A DNA stretch of 64,000 nucleotides from Bullera alba. Lineage: Eukaryota > Basidiomycota > Tremellomycetes > Tremellales > Bulleraceae. The notes below the pieces were generated by a model, which was given only the letters and a program-made list of their open reading frames with translations, was not told where the DNA came from and made no database searches. The stretch lies in NCBI GenBank assembly GCA_001600095.1, contig BCIX01000007.1, positions 1-64,000 on the forward strand, read 5' to 3'. A program made the translations under genes and the position numbers. Below are positions 43,985 to 55,905 of the stretch, one piece after another; within the stretch, counting starts at the first letter, position 1; each line of letters begins with the position of its first letter.

Positions 43985-44644
43985 TGTACCGGTTGTTCGT
44001 TGGGTTGAGGTGATCTGCAGCGAGCTACATGTTGAGTTGCAACCTTCCAGCTGCCCATCACTCGACTCTCGAAGCTCGCGGTCATCCTATCGTCCGTTGG
44101 TCCAGCCAAGGTCAAGCGGTCAATAACGGGCCGGAGAAGAGGGTGTTGACGGTGAAAAGACACGCCGAGTCGGAAGCCAAAGTCAACACGAGGCATTTTG
44201 TAATTGCGACTAACAAACTTGAGGTAGAGAGCGGAGAGTGAGCTTAACTCCGAATACAAAACGCAGAGGGCTTTTGTAACCTCACTCCTGGCCCGATTAA
44301 GCTGGGCAGATCGACTCTCAAGTCCACAACAACTCCGTATCGCACTACACATCGATCACATCTCTAGATTCTCTAGCCTACATCATCCACTCGCTCTCAG
44401 GATCTGGTCAATATGCAGGATCGTCTACCTCGAAGCGCCGATGATCACCACCTGAAGCTACGGACAACGGTCGAAGGGATTCTCGGTACCCAGTGACTCG
44501 ACTCGCAGACATGACGGGCTTCGCAATGATGTCGAGTCTTCAAGTTGGAAGCTGAGTCACAGCAGCAGCCAAAACGTGTACATGCTTCACCATCCAGGAT
44601 CAAAGACTACCGGAATCTGCCTCGATCCTACGACCCATAGACCT
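43985..44644. other. Intergenic region upstream of the PL22 gene
   Basis: About 660 bp serving as PL22 upstream sequence and the 3' region of the large orphan gene. Nothing recognisable. Confidence 0.35.
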
Positions 44645-47600
44645 TCATTTATCCAATCCCATTCGCTTACGCATAACACGATACTCCTCCTGCAGCTCCG
44701 GCCTGAGTTTAGTCAAATGCGGGAAGAAGTCTTGATCGGTAAAGGTTGTGTCATGAAGCGGCAGAGCGCGATAGAACTCCACCATCGAATCTACACCTTC
44801 AATGTTTGTCCACATACCCAAGACGACATTGGCGAGGTACCCATCCGAGATCAGGTCGATTGCGTCGTTTGCATCAATAGCCGTGGTCTGCTGCTGGCCT
44901 GCTTTGCGAGCTAGCGCCTCGTAAATTGGTGCACCTGCTTGGAGTCGACGTCTGAGCGTGATGCTTGGTCCTAGGAAGCTCTGTCGCTCCTTGAGCAATA
45001 GGACCGCCAGCTTGCCCAGCGAGTCGGTTTTCGGATCCGCCTTAGGAGGTGATACCAGGTTCGTCTTGTTGGCGACTGTCATCTCGTCCAATCTTGATGC
45101 AAAGCCTTTCGAAGCTTGAGCCACAGCCTCACCGACCTCCTTGTACCCATCAATTGAAGATATGATGGCCAAAGTCTCGTTGGAAATGTCGAAAGTGGTG
45201 CCAGCTTTTGGCTCGGCGATATCCTCGATTACAGCTGTCCCATGAGATCCGATGAAGGTGATCAGGTCGGAACCACCAATAGTGGCATCTGGAACGTTCA
45301 TCTGACCAAGAACCAGCTGTTGAGCTCGAGCGAGTATCGGACCGTGAAGGACACCCTTGATGGAACGGCGGTAGACTTGTTGGCCAAAAGTTGGGATTGA
45401 GGCGTATTCGAGTAGCCCCTGACCGAGTCCGTGGAGCACCTCCCATCCGAAAGTACCGGGAACGTGAGGCGGCGGATCTGTGCTGCTGACAGGGAGGGTC
45501 AATCCGGAGTAGCAACCTTTCTCGACAAGACGGTCGATCCTGACGAGACAGTCGTACCAATCCAGGAAGGGTTTGCTGGTAACCACTGAGACAGCCGAGC
45601 CAGCTGGGTTGGAACCAGCAGATACAGCGTGCTCGTCGTCCCAGGCTTGAGCCCAAGTAAGGAGCTGCATGTCGATCACAGCTTGACCGTTGAGATCGGG
45701 CCGTGACCATAATGCCAGGCGCGTTTGGTCTGGTGAGGCATCTGGGCGATATCTCTCACCGGGTATAGGCATACCGATGGTCATCGATGACAACTCCTTG
45801 AAGACATCTTGAAGTTGGTTGGCAGTGTCGTCGCTGAGGAGTGGATTGGCAAGCTGGATAGTACTTGTGCTCTGACCAGAAGTGAAGGTGTAGCTAGTCT
45901 GCTTCTTCGGTTGAGCCAAATTGACCAACTGAGCCAAACAACTGTCGATCGTGTTGAGGTCGTTCTCGGATCGAACATGGAGCAGGTCGATCACCGCATC
46001 GATCTCCTTTTCGACTTCGTCCATCTCGAAAAAGCTCTGAACCATCAATTTGAGGACGTCGAGAGCGATGGTAGGAAGAGCGTTGAGGACCTTTTGGACT
46101 GCGGAAGTATCACCCGTAACTGGATTTGTGACCGGTGTGGGAGCAGGTGTGCTGCCATCGGTATCCTTCTTGACGTTTAGATCTTTCAGAATACTCTCGA
46201 ATGGGCCGATTGCGACGTTGATTCGCTTGGCGACGCTGTTGACATGGTCGACGGCGATGAGTTTGGCTTCAATAGTTCGACACTGCTCAGTCATCTTACT
46301 GATACCGGCGTAGAACTCCCGAATATCGGCGTAGACGACTTTGAGTGCGGCGTCAAACTTGACAGTGATGGGCCGTATCTCCTTGAGCTGGGTGATGTAC
46401 TCGGCTAGATGTGGAACCAAGATCTGGTATACTGACTTGAGACTGGCCTCCACCTTGACGTACTTCGCGCTGTCTATTCGAGGTTGCGTCGCATTGCCCT
46501 GTGGCTCGGAGTGGTGCACAACCACTTGACCAAGTGCATGGGTGAAAGTGAGGCAGTTGAGCTCGGTCTCCAATCTCCTCTTGATCGTGGCGATGAACGA
46601 GTCGAGATCCTTGACATCTCGACCTAGCGTTTTGGGAAATCGATCAGGCGAGTTGATCTTGTCGGCGTGAGCGTGCATAGCGGCATAAGCCACCTCTAGC
46701 CCGGCTAGACCTGTCGTCTCGGTACCTGTTCGAGGCTTCTCTGCCGCATCTACCATGGCTGCAGTGCTTTTGATGATCGAATCGATCGTACCTTTGACAT
46801 CGTCGATTGTGCCTAGGACATGACCAATACCAGTCGCGATGATATCCCCTCCCATGATGTAGTCGAGTGTAGGTTTGATCCCAGTGGTGAGAGCGGTGCG
46901 GTATGATTGAGGTAGGTGGAGCAGCGTATCGACATCGTCGAGAGCAGGCTTCATCGCTTTGACAAGAGAGTGGATGTGGTTGGAAAGGTCCTTGAGATCG
47001 TCATCGTGGTGACCAAACAGCTTATCGGAAGCTTTGGCGACGACCTGGAGCGAGTCTAGCGCGGCGATAGAGTCTTTGATGACCGATGTGATCTCGTCAA
47101 ACTTGTCGTCAAACTCGGCAAATACGGCACGGAATTTGGCTGGATCGGCGATCTGAGGTTTCTCGGTGGTATTTGAGGATGGTTGAGAGTCGAAGGCCGG
47201 AGCATCGGTAGACCTGGCTTTGTCGCGCGCAGCCGTAGCCGGATCGTGTACCACTCGCATGGTGATGGAGACTGGAAGCTCGTTGTGTATGGCGTAGGTG
47301 AGCTTTGGAGCATTGGCGTTTGTATCGGTATCTGCAGCACCGCCAGTAACGAAGAGCCTAGTCCCGAAGGCTGGAGGTAGGGTACTGTCCGCCTTCTTGA
47401 CACCAGTCGAGTTGATAAAGTCGCTCATAGTGGTTTGGACCTTCTTAACCGTCTCCTTGGTGCGCTGAACGTCCTTGGCGTGATCGTCGGAAGTACCGAC
47501 CGCTGCTGGTACGATTTTGAGCTTGAGAGGAGTGGCAGGAGGGAGAGCCGCTCTGACAACACCTGGCATGGGCGGAGTTGGTGTTGGGCGGACCATGTCG

Positions 47601-49126
47601 ACCGACTTGGGTATGGCCAAGAGTACCACCGGAGACCTCTTGGCTTTAAGCTTGTCCAACTCTTCCTGTCGACGGTCTGCCCAGTTGCCAAAGCCATCCG
47701 CATCGACCTTGTCCCCCTGTATGACTAGCTGTCGTCAGTGTATTTCGGCGTAGAGAGGGAAGCCTCACCCACCTGTCGAGGCGACCTTAAACAGCGATCC
47801 GGCGGGATCTGCCCGGAATTGCTGGAGCTCCGACCTCATCTGGAAGGTGGTCAGAACCTGAAAGTGCACGATCTTATCATATACTCACATTGTGAAGACT
47901 GTCCATGAACCCCTTTCCGTCGCTGCCAATCTTGTCGTTGGTAAACTCCCTGTACACGCTCTGTAGACTGTGCATCAAGAACTCTTTGATTTCGTCCTTG
48001 ATGGCGGTAATGCCCAATTTGTCTTCGATCGTCTGCACAAAGTCGGCGATCCATTGTTTGATGCCGAGCTCGTTCATGACCTTGTCGATGAGCCATCCTA
48101 CGGTATGCTCCCAGAGCCATTGGACGCAATCCTGCTCGGATTAGCCAGTGCTCTGTCAGAGGCACCCATCCGGGCGCTAAGACTTACCAAGACCCAAAAG
48201 AAGGGTTCAAACCACCCCTTGATCGTGCCACAGACACTCATGCACTTCTTGATGATGTCCATTACGGGGCGCATTGCTTCGAGGGTAGCACCAATACCGT
48301 GTTCGAGCTAGAGACGTTAGCGGCAGAGACCGTGTTATTACTCACCGGCCTGATGATGGCATCCCGGAAGCCCTCCCAACCAGCTTTGACGGCGTTTTTG
48401 ACAACGTCGATGATGACACTCACAGCACTATAACTTGTCAGTAGGCGTCTTTCATATGTAAGAACGGAATGACTCACTCCCAAGCGGTACCGGCTTTCCC
48501 AGAAACCTCTTTGAGCTTCTTGAGGATGTCTTTGACGATGTCGTCCGAGCTTTCATGGAAGAATTCGTACAGAAGCCAGTCGACCAGCCTGGAGACGGTG
48601 AACATGGTGCCCAGTGTGCTGACCCAAGTAGGTAGCTCATCTCGGATAGAAGTGAGGTGTGTAGCGATTGGTGTGATGACTCGCTTGAGATTGTCGAGTA
48701 CCACATCTTTGGCCTGACAAACCATATATCAGCCCAGAGACATATGCTCATGTCAAGACTGACCTCTTTCACCACTCTTCTGACTTCGTCAACTATCGCC
48801 TTGACTGTCTGCTCGATATGGAGGTTTTCGATGAAGGACGCCGCTTCGGCGAGAATAGGTCCGACCTCCGGAATGAGCTCCCCAAGGTATTGACAGAACT
48901 TGATGGCATCGTGCAATATGGCGAGGATGTCGTCTGTGAAGTTGAGAAAGGACAAAGCATCACCGACATATCTGTCGATCCTGGTGATGACTACGAGTAT
49001 CTCGGAAATTGGGCCGTGGACGATGTCAATCGTCGTATTGGCCAGTTTGAGTCCCTCGTGGATCTTGTGCAACTCCACTGTCGCTTCGGAGGCCTTGATT
49101 CCTGGATCAATCTGTACGTCGGGCAT
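44645..49126 (-). CDS. Large helical orphan protein, 1396 aa
   Basis: Not a family I recognise. Seven exons (48764-49126, 48478-48713, 48346-48427, 48188-48307, 47889-48131, 47773-47839, 44645-47724) with all phases consistent. Nearly all of it reads as amphipathic helix. The N-terminal 340 residues have regular helical runs (RLVDWLLYEFFHESSDDIV, AGWEGFRDAIIRP, EHTVGWLIDKVMNEL, IKEFLMHSLQSVYREF). A Pro-rich linker (TPTPPMPGVVRAALPP) follows, then about 800 more helical residues with repeated D/E-rich heptad-like stretches. No signal peptide, no clear transmembrane segment, no catalytic motif. The start (MPDVQIDPGIKASEATV) is the first ATG consistent with the frame; the open frame runs further upstream without ATG. 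One intron uses a GTCAGT donor. It is divergent from another orphan helical gene at 50.1 kb. Confidence 0.75.
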
Positions 49127-50086
49127 TCTGAGCTCGATTTGCGGTATGAGAGTTGCTGGATGACTGTGCTCACTGTTCAGACCATTGCAGAAAACATCGT
49201 CCTCGTTATACTCCGCTCGACCTCTCGACCGAGTGAGGCGCAGCCGCCCGACGGCATCATCTGCTTCCTTAGGAAGCGTTCGATCAAACACTGGTGAATG
49301 ATCGCTTTAGGGTTGGGCTAACGCTCTCCCAGTTTGACCCGTTGGACTCGTTCTCGGCGTTACTGGTCGGTCCCCGAAGAGGCGTTGATCACGCCAGACG
49401 TGCCGTCGACGGGAGAGGTGACCTGATGTGACTGACGTGAGGTGAGATGGTATTGAACCTTGTTGGTCGAGCGAGTAGTGAGCGTGGTGCATGCGCTGGG
49501 TGAGGCTGAGTCTGGCTGAATACAAAATGAAGAGTAGCTTCGATGCGGATCGCTGCGGAGTGCGGAAGAAAGTGCGGGATACGTGATATGCTGAGAGAGT
49601 GCTGATCCCATCGAGCGGGGCGTAAGGCACGATCATCAGCCATCCATCAGCATCCGACCCCATCCGAGTCGAGACGAGTGCGAGGAGACAGACTGAGGAG
49701 ACAGACTGAGGAGAAGTCTGAGGAGGTGACTGGTGAGCGTTGAATCGGCAGTATCACCTTAGCGCGGTTCCTGACGAGTTGACGACTTGTGCCGTGGCGT
49801 CGGGAGGCGTCGGGAGTGACATGATTGCCGTTAAGTACTATCGGCAGAGACTGCTGAAGCCTAAAGCAAAGATCACGTTTGTCAATCAGTGGTGATCCCG
49901 CTGAGAAGGCCAACCGGTCAAGAGTGATTGAGACTGCTGGTATACATATAAGCACCCTCCCGCTCATCAAACAGTCATGATCATCCAGCGTCCCCAATCC
50001 TTCAGCATCTTCCCAAAGACACCTCCCAGTCACCTGCATCTTCCCAAAGACACCTCCCAGTCACCTCCCCCGAACCACTCGTCAAG
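49127..50086. promoter_or_regulatory. Divergent promoter between two orphan genes, with a leader duplication
   Basis: About 960 bp. It contains a 15-bp tandem repeat (gacagactgaggaga, 49686-49715 region) and a TATA-like catataag near 49945. About 20-80 bp before the plus-strand ATG there is a near-perfect ~30-bp tandem duplication (catcttcccaaagacacctc ... ; about 50006-50068). No gene is supported inside. Confidence 0.45.
50008..50069 (+). repeat. Tandem duplication of about 30 bp in a 5' leader
   Basis: Two adjacent copies of a unit containing cttcccaaagacacctccca followed by gtcacct, lying in the probable 5' UTR of the gene starting at 50087. Confidence 0.75.
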
Positions 50087-50884
50087 ATGTCTGCAGCTGT
50101 CCCACCCGCCGCATCCACTGCCACGGTCGAGAAGCCTCCCGCCAACTTCGAAACTCTGTCTGAGACCGAACGAAAGACCTGGACGGCAGCTCACAAAAGG
50201 GCCGCTGGTGATACATACACCCTTGGCGAGATGGCAACGAGCGACCGATCCGCCTACGCATACCTTGGTGGAGTGAACGGCGGTCTATCTTTGATAATCA
50301 ATGCGGTCGACGGCCATGCCCCCGATGGCACCGTCAAGGACGTGCTCAAGATGATCTTTACTGCCATCGCCTCGGCTGTGGTTGAAGTCGCTAAATCCGT
50401 CAAGGCAGACGCTTTGGACATCGAAAAGAAGGGTATCCTCCAAGACCACCCGCTCAGCTCTGACATGGCCGACTTGCCGGACCCAGCTGCCAAGCCTACC
50501 TATGCAGTGAGTCCTGCATCGTCGGAAGCAGAGTCATGTAGCTGATCAGATCGATAGGGCCTCGCTCAAGCCCTCGAGGGTGTCATTCAACCCATCATCA
50601 GCACCTCTGCGACTCTCAACGTCCTCACCCCACACATGAGCTTGACCTACGCCAAAGTCATCGAAATCCTCTTCAAGTCAATTTCCGATGCCATCAAGGG
50701 TCTCGACAAGCCTAGTCAGCCACACCTCCCTGCGAACGTCCTTTTTGCATTGCCGACCCCCAACGGCGTTCCGGACCTCCCAGAGCCACCCCAGGGAGCC
50801 CTGACCAACGAAGATGCCACGGCGAAAGGCAAGGCTATCGCCGCCATCCTCGACGGTGCCATCGAAGCGGACGAGCTGGATTAG
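50087..50884 (+). CDS. Orphan helical protein, 248 aa
   Basis: Not recognised. Two exons (50087-50506, 50558-50884) with phase 0. The N-terminus is Pro/Ala-rich (MSAAVPPAASTATVEKPPAN). A helical domain follows (ETERKTWTAAHKRAAGDTYT, YLGGVNGGLSLIINAVDG, VLKMIFTAIASAVVEVAKSV) and, after the intron, GLAQALEGVIQPIISTSATL and KVIEILFKSISDAIKGLDKP. The end is acidic. No signal peptide. The alternating hydrophobic pattern recalls the large divergent neighbour (helices of similar spacing, 'KP' ends), but no clear sequence repeat links them. The shared divergent promoter suggests co-expression; function unknown. Confidence 0.78.
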
Positions 50885-51229
50885 AAAGTGATTATGTGTT
50901 GTGGTTTACCGGGGTCTTCATATGCGCGCTTCGAACAATCGTCATACCTTGATGAGAATGCAATACAGTCACATCGTGCCAACTATCGATGACGAGAGCA
51001 CTACAGTCCACAAACCGCCAGTAAACCTAAGACGGCCACTCATGAGAAGAGCTGGGAGTTTGATAGATGAGTCTCCAAAGACGAACCGCCAAGACGACGG
51101 TGCAATGGGCGGGAGCATCCTAGATGACTCGAGAGTGACTCAGTGAAGGATCTTGCTATGCCTGCATCTGTTATAAAAGCTGCAGGAACGAGTGCTGTAT
51201 ACAGTTTCGTCCATAGGAGTTGCCTCTGA
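50885..51229. other. 3' intergenic region
   Basis: 345 bp between two convergent orphan genes. Nothing recognisable. Confidence 0.4.
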
Positions 51230-51879
51230 CTAGATGAAACCTCGGTTGGTGATGTCCGCAGCAACAGCCTGTATCCACCTCCAGGCATTCTGATCAGAAG
51301 TGCCATTGTTGTCTCCGTCGAATTGCTCGTTGGGAAAAGTGGCAAGCTTGTTCATCAACCAAGCTTGGAGGTTGGCGATGGTAGATGCCCCCGGCCGGAT
51401 CTCATACCATTCTTTGGCTGATATCAGTCAGTGAGAGTGATGACGACAATATCGTGATCAGGTCAAAAGGGTACTCACTACCCGCTACCTTATGCAAATT
51501 GCAAGCCTGAAGAATGCCCTTTTCGAAGAATGTACCGACTCTTGTACTATCATATCCATGAACGACTCCAGGAATGCCATAGGTTCCAGACCCAGCTGTA
51601 CGGTCATTCGGAGCCAGACTAAGAGTCGTCAGCGGTGGATCAGATGTGATCGATCCAGAAAGCCAAGGCGAGACTCGCGCTTTCTTCACTCACGCAAACG
51701 ATGGGTTGTGTGTGGAATACCTCTTGCCAGCGAGTCCATCTCCGAACTTGATGTAGAACAATCGACCCCCAGCATCCTTGACGGTCAGCTAGGTTCTGGC
51801 TAACTGGGCTCACCTCTGCGCCCTGCAGATGCGTGGCGGGATTCGGACTGACGATGAGGTAGAAATCGTTTGGAGCCAT
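51230..51879 (-). CDS. Small orphan protein, 158 aa
   Basis: Four exons (51814-51879, 51694-51776, 51479-51618, 51230-51417) with consistent phases and GTGAGY donors. It begins MAPNDFYLIVSPNPATHLQG and contains RLFYIKFGDGLAGKRYSTHN, GTYGIPGVVHGYDSTRVGTF and a final helical part (LQAWLMNKLATFPNEQF, NAWRWIQAVAADITNRGFI). Mixed alpha/beta, no signal peptide, no known motif that I can name. The same frame is open upstream to an ATG at 51966, but the MAPND start sits directly before well-formed coding sequence. Function unknown. Confidence 0.65.
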
Positions 51880-53942
51880 GATGGAGGTCACTTGGTGAAG
51901 AGGGAGCTTGAGCTGCGGACGATCGATGAGCTTTTGATGTGTCCGTGGATGTAGGAGACGATTCACAGCTTGACTGACCTACATAGTAGCTCAGGCGGGT
52001 TTAGAGAGAGGACCATGATGGCGGTCTACTCTGCGCGTTCATGCATGGAAGAGCTGCTGATGTTCTCGAGGATCACGATAGCCTAGACTAATCCAGATCA
52101 AGCTCGTTGGACCTGAGACCTGACCCGTTACGCAAGGTGACGTTGCCGATCAGCCAAGGCACGATAAACCTTGTCACATGTGCTGCGCCTCCAGTTCCAT
52201 GGTTTGAACACTGCTTGAGCAACCGGCAGAACGTAGCTGGACGGCGTAACAGGACGTACCTGGGCGCTGATGAGTGATGGCTGAAGACGTGCCTTCCGGC
52301 AGCTGCCTGCTCGGCGTGCTGAGCCCACTCAGCCAGACTCAGCCGAGCTCCCGTGAACGAGCTGTGAGCTTGTGGCTGCCTGTGATAGGCAGTGACGAGA
52401 GCCGAGATTACTCAACAGGAACCAACGTGCGATGTTTCAATGGTCTACGAACTGGTGAGCTAAGCATAGACTAAGTTGCGCTGAACTTTGCTTCGAAGTT
52501 TGAACAGATCCGTTGACGTATAGCACTGAGAAACCCGATCGATGCGCCGAGGACGCTGCTGCCTGACTGCCTGGCAGTAGCTGAATCATATGAGTGCGAT
52601 CTCGAATTTGCAACCTCGAGAAGGGTTGGAAATAATGCCCGGGACCCGGAGACCGAGCGCCGGAGCCATACCGGAGCGATGTTGCACAGGCTTGCACAGG
52701 CCAGCACAGGCCACCCGCCACACAACCTGCACCAAGCCATAGCAGCCTGTACTGCGGTCTTCGAGTTCACACTACTTACTCCTGGGCACCACCTATAGTA
52801 CCGTATGTCTCTTCAAGGCTTGTCACCGCGTATGAAAGCGACCACAGCAATAGGAGATAAGCTCAAGCTCTCAAGGTCCGGTGAAAGCTGGTGGAAGATG
52901 TGGTGCTGTTATGATAGGGAGAGATCCCGGACGAGCCAGATCGAAGACTAGGGATCTTGAGTCACACTCGGACGGGACGAGGTGTCATTATGAGATACAC
53001 GGTGCTGAAGGCGACTGGAGTACTTTACTCGTGCAGTGCTTTACAACTTTTCAGCCTCCTGATCATGCAGTCGCATTGGATATCTTGGGCAAGTTTGATT
53101 CTAGAGATGAGCTCGATGGCTCAAATCATCACTGCTGCTGAGTACAAGTGTCAAGGGGAAAGACGTGGGTTCCCAGATCCTAGAGAGTGACGACCATCAA
53201 GCCGACAAGTCCCGCTTGGGTTTGCTCACCCCACATCCGCTGCAAGATGAGGCTTGCGGAGGCCATCGGGACGTTCAGGAGACCCAGAGGAGACCCCACA
53301 CCAGATCCCTTCGTGACTGACTTTGAGTCCGACCCAAATCCGATGGCCGTTGGACGAAGAGAAGACATATGATTCGAAAAAGGCTTCGCAGCTTATAGAT
53401 GTCGTCCGGTTTTACCGTCGTTTATCACCTACTGACTCACCGATGATTTCGAATCGCTCAGCTCTCGTTGGTCAGCTCCCGGGCCATCTTCCTCGTCAGC
53501 GCTCTCGCCTTGCCCGACGTCGCCCTCGTCGCCCCGCTGAGCCCGGAGAGATGTGTGCATTAAGCAGTGATTGAAGCGTTTATCACCAGCTGATAAACCC
53601 TTCCGATGACTATTAATACCCGAAAAGAGATCTGTCTTAGGCGGTAGTGACTTACAAACTGTGCTCGTGCGCTGCGGCAAATGCCTCGGGTAATTCCATA
53701 GAGGTGTCTATAAATATCGTCGGGCAAATTACTCACTCGTAGCATCCTACGCTAGCGATGCGGGGGAGGTGGACATGCGAGTCCAACTCAAATGCCATTC
53801 CGAATCTTCGCGATGGATCTGGCCGAGCATGACTGTTCTGCGAGAAGTGCGAGGTGGATATGGGGATGCTGAAGAGACAGTATAAAGACGCCCACGGGGC
53901 CATGGGGAAGAGAAGCCACACCCCCATCTCACCCACATCGAC
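51880..53942. other. Long intergenic region (about 2 kb)
   Basis: No supportable gene. There is a 10-bp imperfect triplicate around gcacaggc at 52683-52712. Short frames in 52.9-53.6 kb lack motifs and splice partners. The last part is the upstream region of the transporter at 53943. Confidence 0.4.
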
Positions 53943-55758
53943 ATGTCGAAGCACACAGCCTTTGCCATACCGGATGATCAGGAAAAGGCCGATATCTCCC
54001 ACAAGGAGATGTTGGCCGATGGCCTGTCGAGTCTCGCGCCAACGAGTACGAGGGGAACAGACCACTCCGAATCGGGAGAGGTGTACAAGCGGGAGCAGGC
54101 GAAAGCGGTCAGGAAGCTACTCCTCAAGCTGGGTGAGTGCGATGCTGAGTCAAGGTGGAGTGGGAATACTGACTCGATGTAGATCTGTCCATCCTGCCCT
54201 TCGCCATTCTTCTCTATTTGTCCGCATACCTCGACAGAGGAAACTTGTGAGTAGACGAGGTGCAAAGTATCTAGAGTACTTGGTTGACCAGCTGGTAGGG
54301 CAAATGCTCGTCTACAAGGACTGGAGGAGACCGTCCTCAGGGGATCCGACACCAATTACTCCATCGCCCTCTGCTGCTTCTTCATCACCTACATCCTGGG
54401 ATCGGTGAGTGCAAACGACAACTTCACTATGGATATAGATTCTGAGGCTTACATCGCTTAGGTTCCCGGAACATTGCTGGCTCGACAGTTCAACCCATCC
54501 CGCACCATCGCCATTGGCGCCATGACTTGGTCCGTCGCTGCGGCATGTCAAGCCGCCGCCGTCAATCCCGCTGGTTTATACGTCTGCCGACTGTTCGTTG
54601 GTATTGGAGAAGCCATGTTTGGTCAAGCTATGGGTCTCCACCTCAGTTTCTGGTACACCAAGCGCGACCTGGCCAAGCGAATCGGACTGTTCATCTCGGC
54701 TGGTGCCCTTGCCGGTGCTTTCGGAGGTCTGATCGCCTTTGCCGTTCAACACATTGAGAACACTCCGATTGCCCAATGGAGGATTCTGTTCCTGATCGAG
54801 GGATGTCCATCGGTCCTGCTGGCCATCTGCGTCGCTCTGTTCATGCCTTCGAGACCAGAGACATCGAGATTGCTTAGCGAGGACGAGAGGACACTCTGCC
54901 TCACTCGACTCAACCAGGACAGCTCGGTCGACAGCCGACCTGGAATCGACTGGAAAGGTGTCAAAAGGTGTTTCACCGACTGGAAGACTTACGTCGTCTC
55001 GGTGTCCTACTCTTGCAACAACCTCGGTCTGGCCAGTGTCGGAGGATTCCTCCCTACTATCATCAAGGGACTCGGATACACCAATGCCGAAGCCCAGCTG
55101 TTCACCGTACCACCTTATGCCTGCGCTCTGGTGTTCATGCTGCTCCTCACCTCTTACTCGGATTACAAGCAGGCTCGAGCGATCCCAGCTGCTATCGTCT
55201 TCATCATCGCTTTGGTCGGCTGGACTATCCTCATGACCGTCAACGCCCATCACGCTACCGCTTCCGAACTGCACGTCAGGTACTTTGGCTGCATCTGCGT
55301 CGTCATTGCCGGATACACCAACATTCCCATCATTATGTGTGAGTAACACTTATGACACACTCGATTAGAATCCCACTGATAGGTTGTCTCAGCGTGGCAA
55401 GCCGGAAACACTGGAAACCAATCTCAACGAGCCGCCTCGTTGGGCATGTTGAACTCGCTCGGACAGTGTCTCTCTCTCGCTGCTGCTTTCCTGTGAGTCC
55501 ACCCCCGCTTCGTTGACAAGACTCGCGCTTACCCTTGACAGGTTCCCGTCCAAGGAGAAGCCCCAGTTCAAGAAGGGATGCTCTATCAATGTCGCCTTTG
55601 CCTGTCTCGGTTTCACGATCGTCACCTGCATGTCAATCTACTACCGATGGGAGAACCGACGACGAGACAAGGTCGAAGGCGGTCGACCGCCTGTTGGAGC
55701 ACACCTCGAGGTCATTGAGAAGTTTGATCTCGCTCCAGGATTCCGATACGTCACGTAG
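53943..55758 (+). CDS. MFS transporter, anion:cation symporter (allantoate permease) family
   Basis: Six exons (53943-54132, 54183-54246, 54299-54404, 54462-55338, 55393-55492, 55542-55758), 517 aa, typical of Dal5/Tna1-type carriers. Landmarks: KLDLSILPFAILLYLSAYLD at TM1 followed by RGNLANARLQGLEE, the classic ACS motif; LVCRLFVGIGEAMF in TM4; WYTKRDLAKRIGLF after it; LFLIEGCPSVLLA in TM6; a C-terminal half ending YYRWENRRRDK. Substrates in the family include allantoate, nicotinate, pantothenate, tartrate and dipeptides; which one applies here is unknown. Plasma membrane. It is convergent with the quinone-oxidoreductase-like gene, 147 bp away. Confidence 0.92.
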
Positions 55759-55905
55759 AGAAGCGCAGTGTGTAGGTTTACAGAAGATAGAACATGCTAG
55801 ACCTGCTACCAAAAATGGGGATCCATTCTGCAGATGAATTGTATGAAGTATTGACTGCATGCGACACTCGAACACTCCAATCGTATTGATCAATCGCGAC
55901 TGCGC

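Noticed and set aside
54576..55349. 257-codon minus-strand frame opposite the MFS transporter
   Set aside because: It is an antisense shadow of strongly biased coding sequence; acidic and low-complexity, without motifs.
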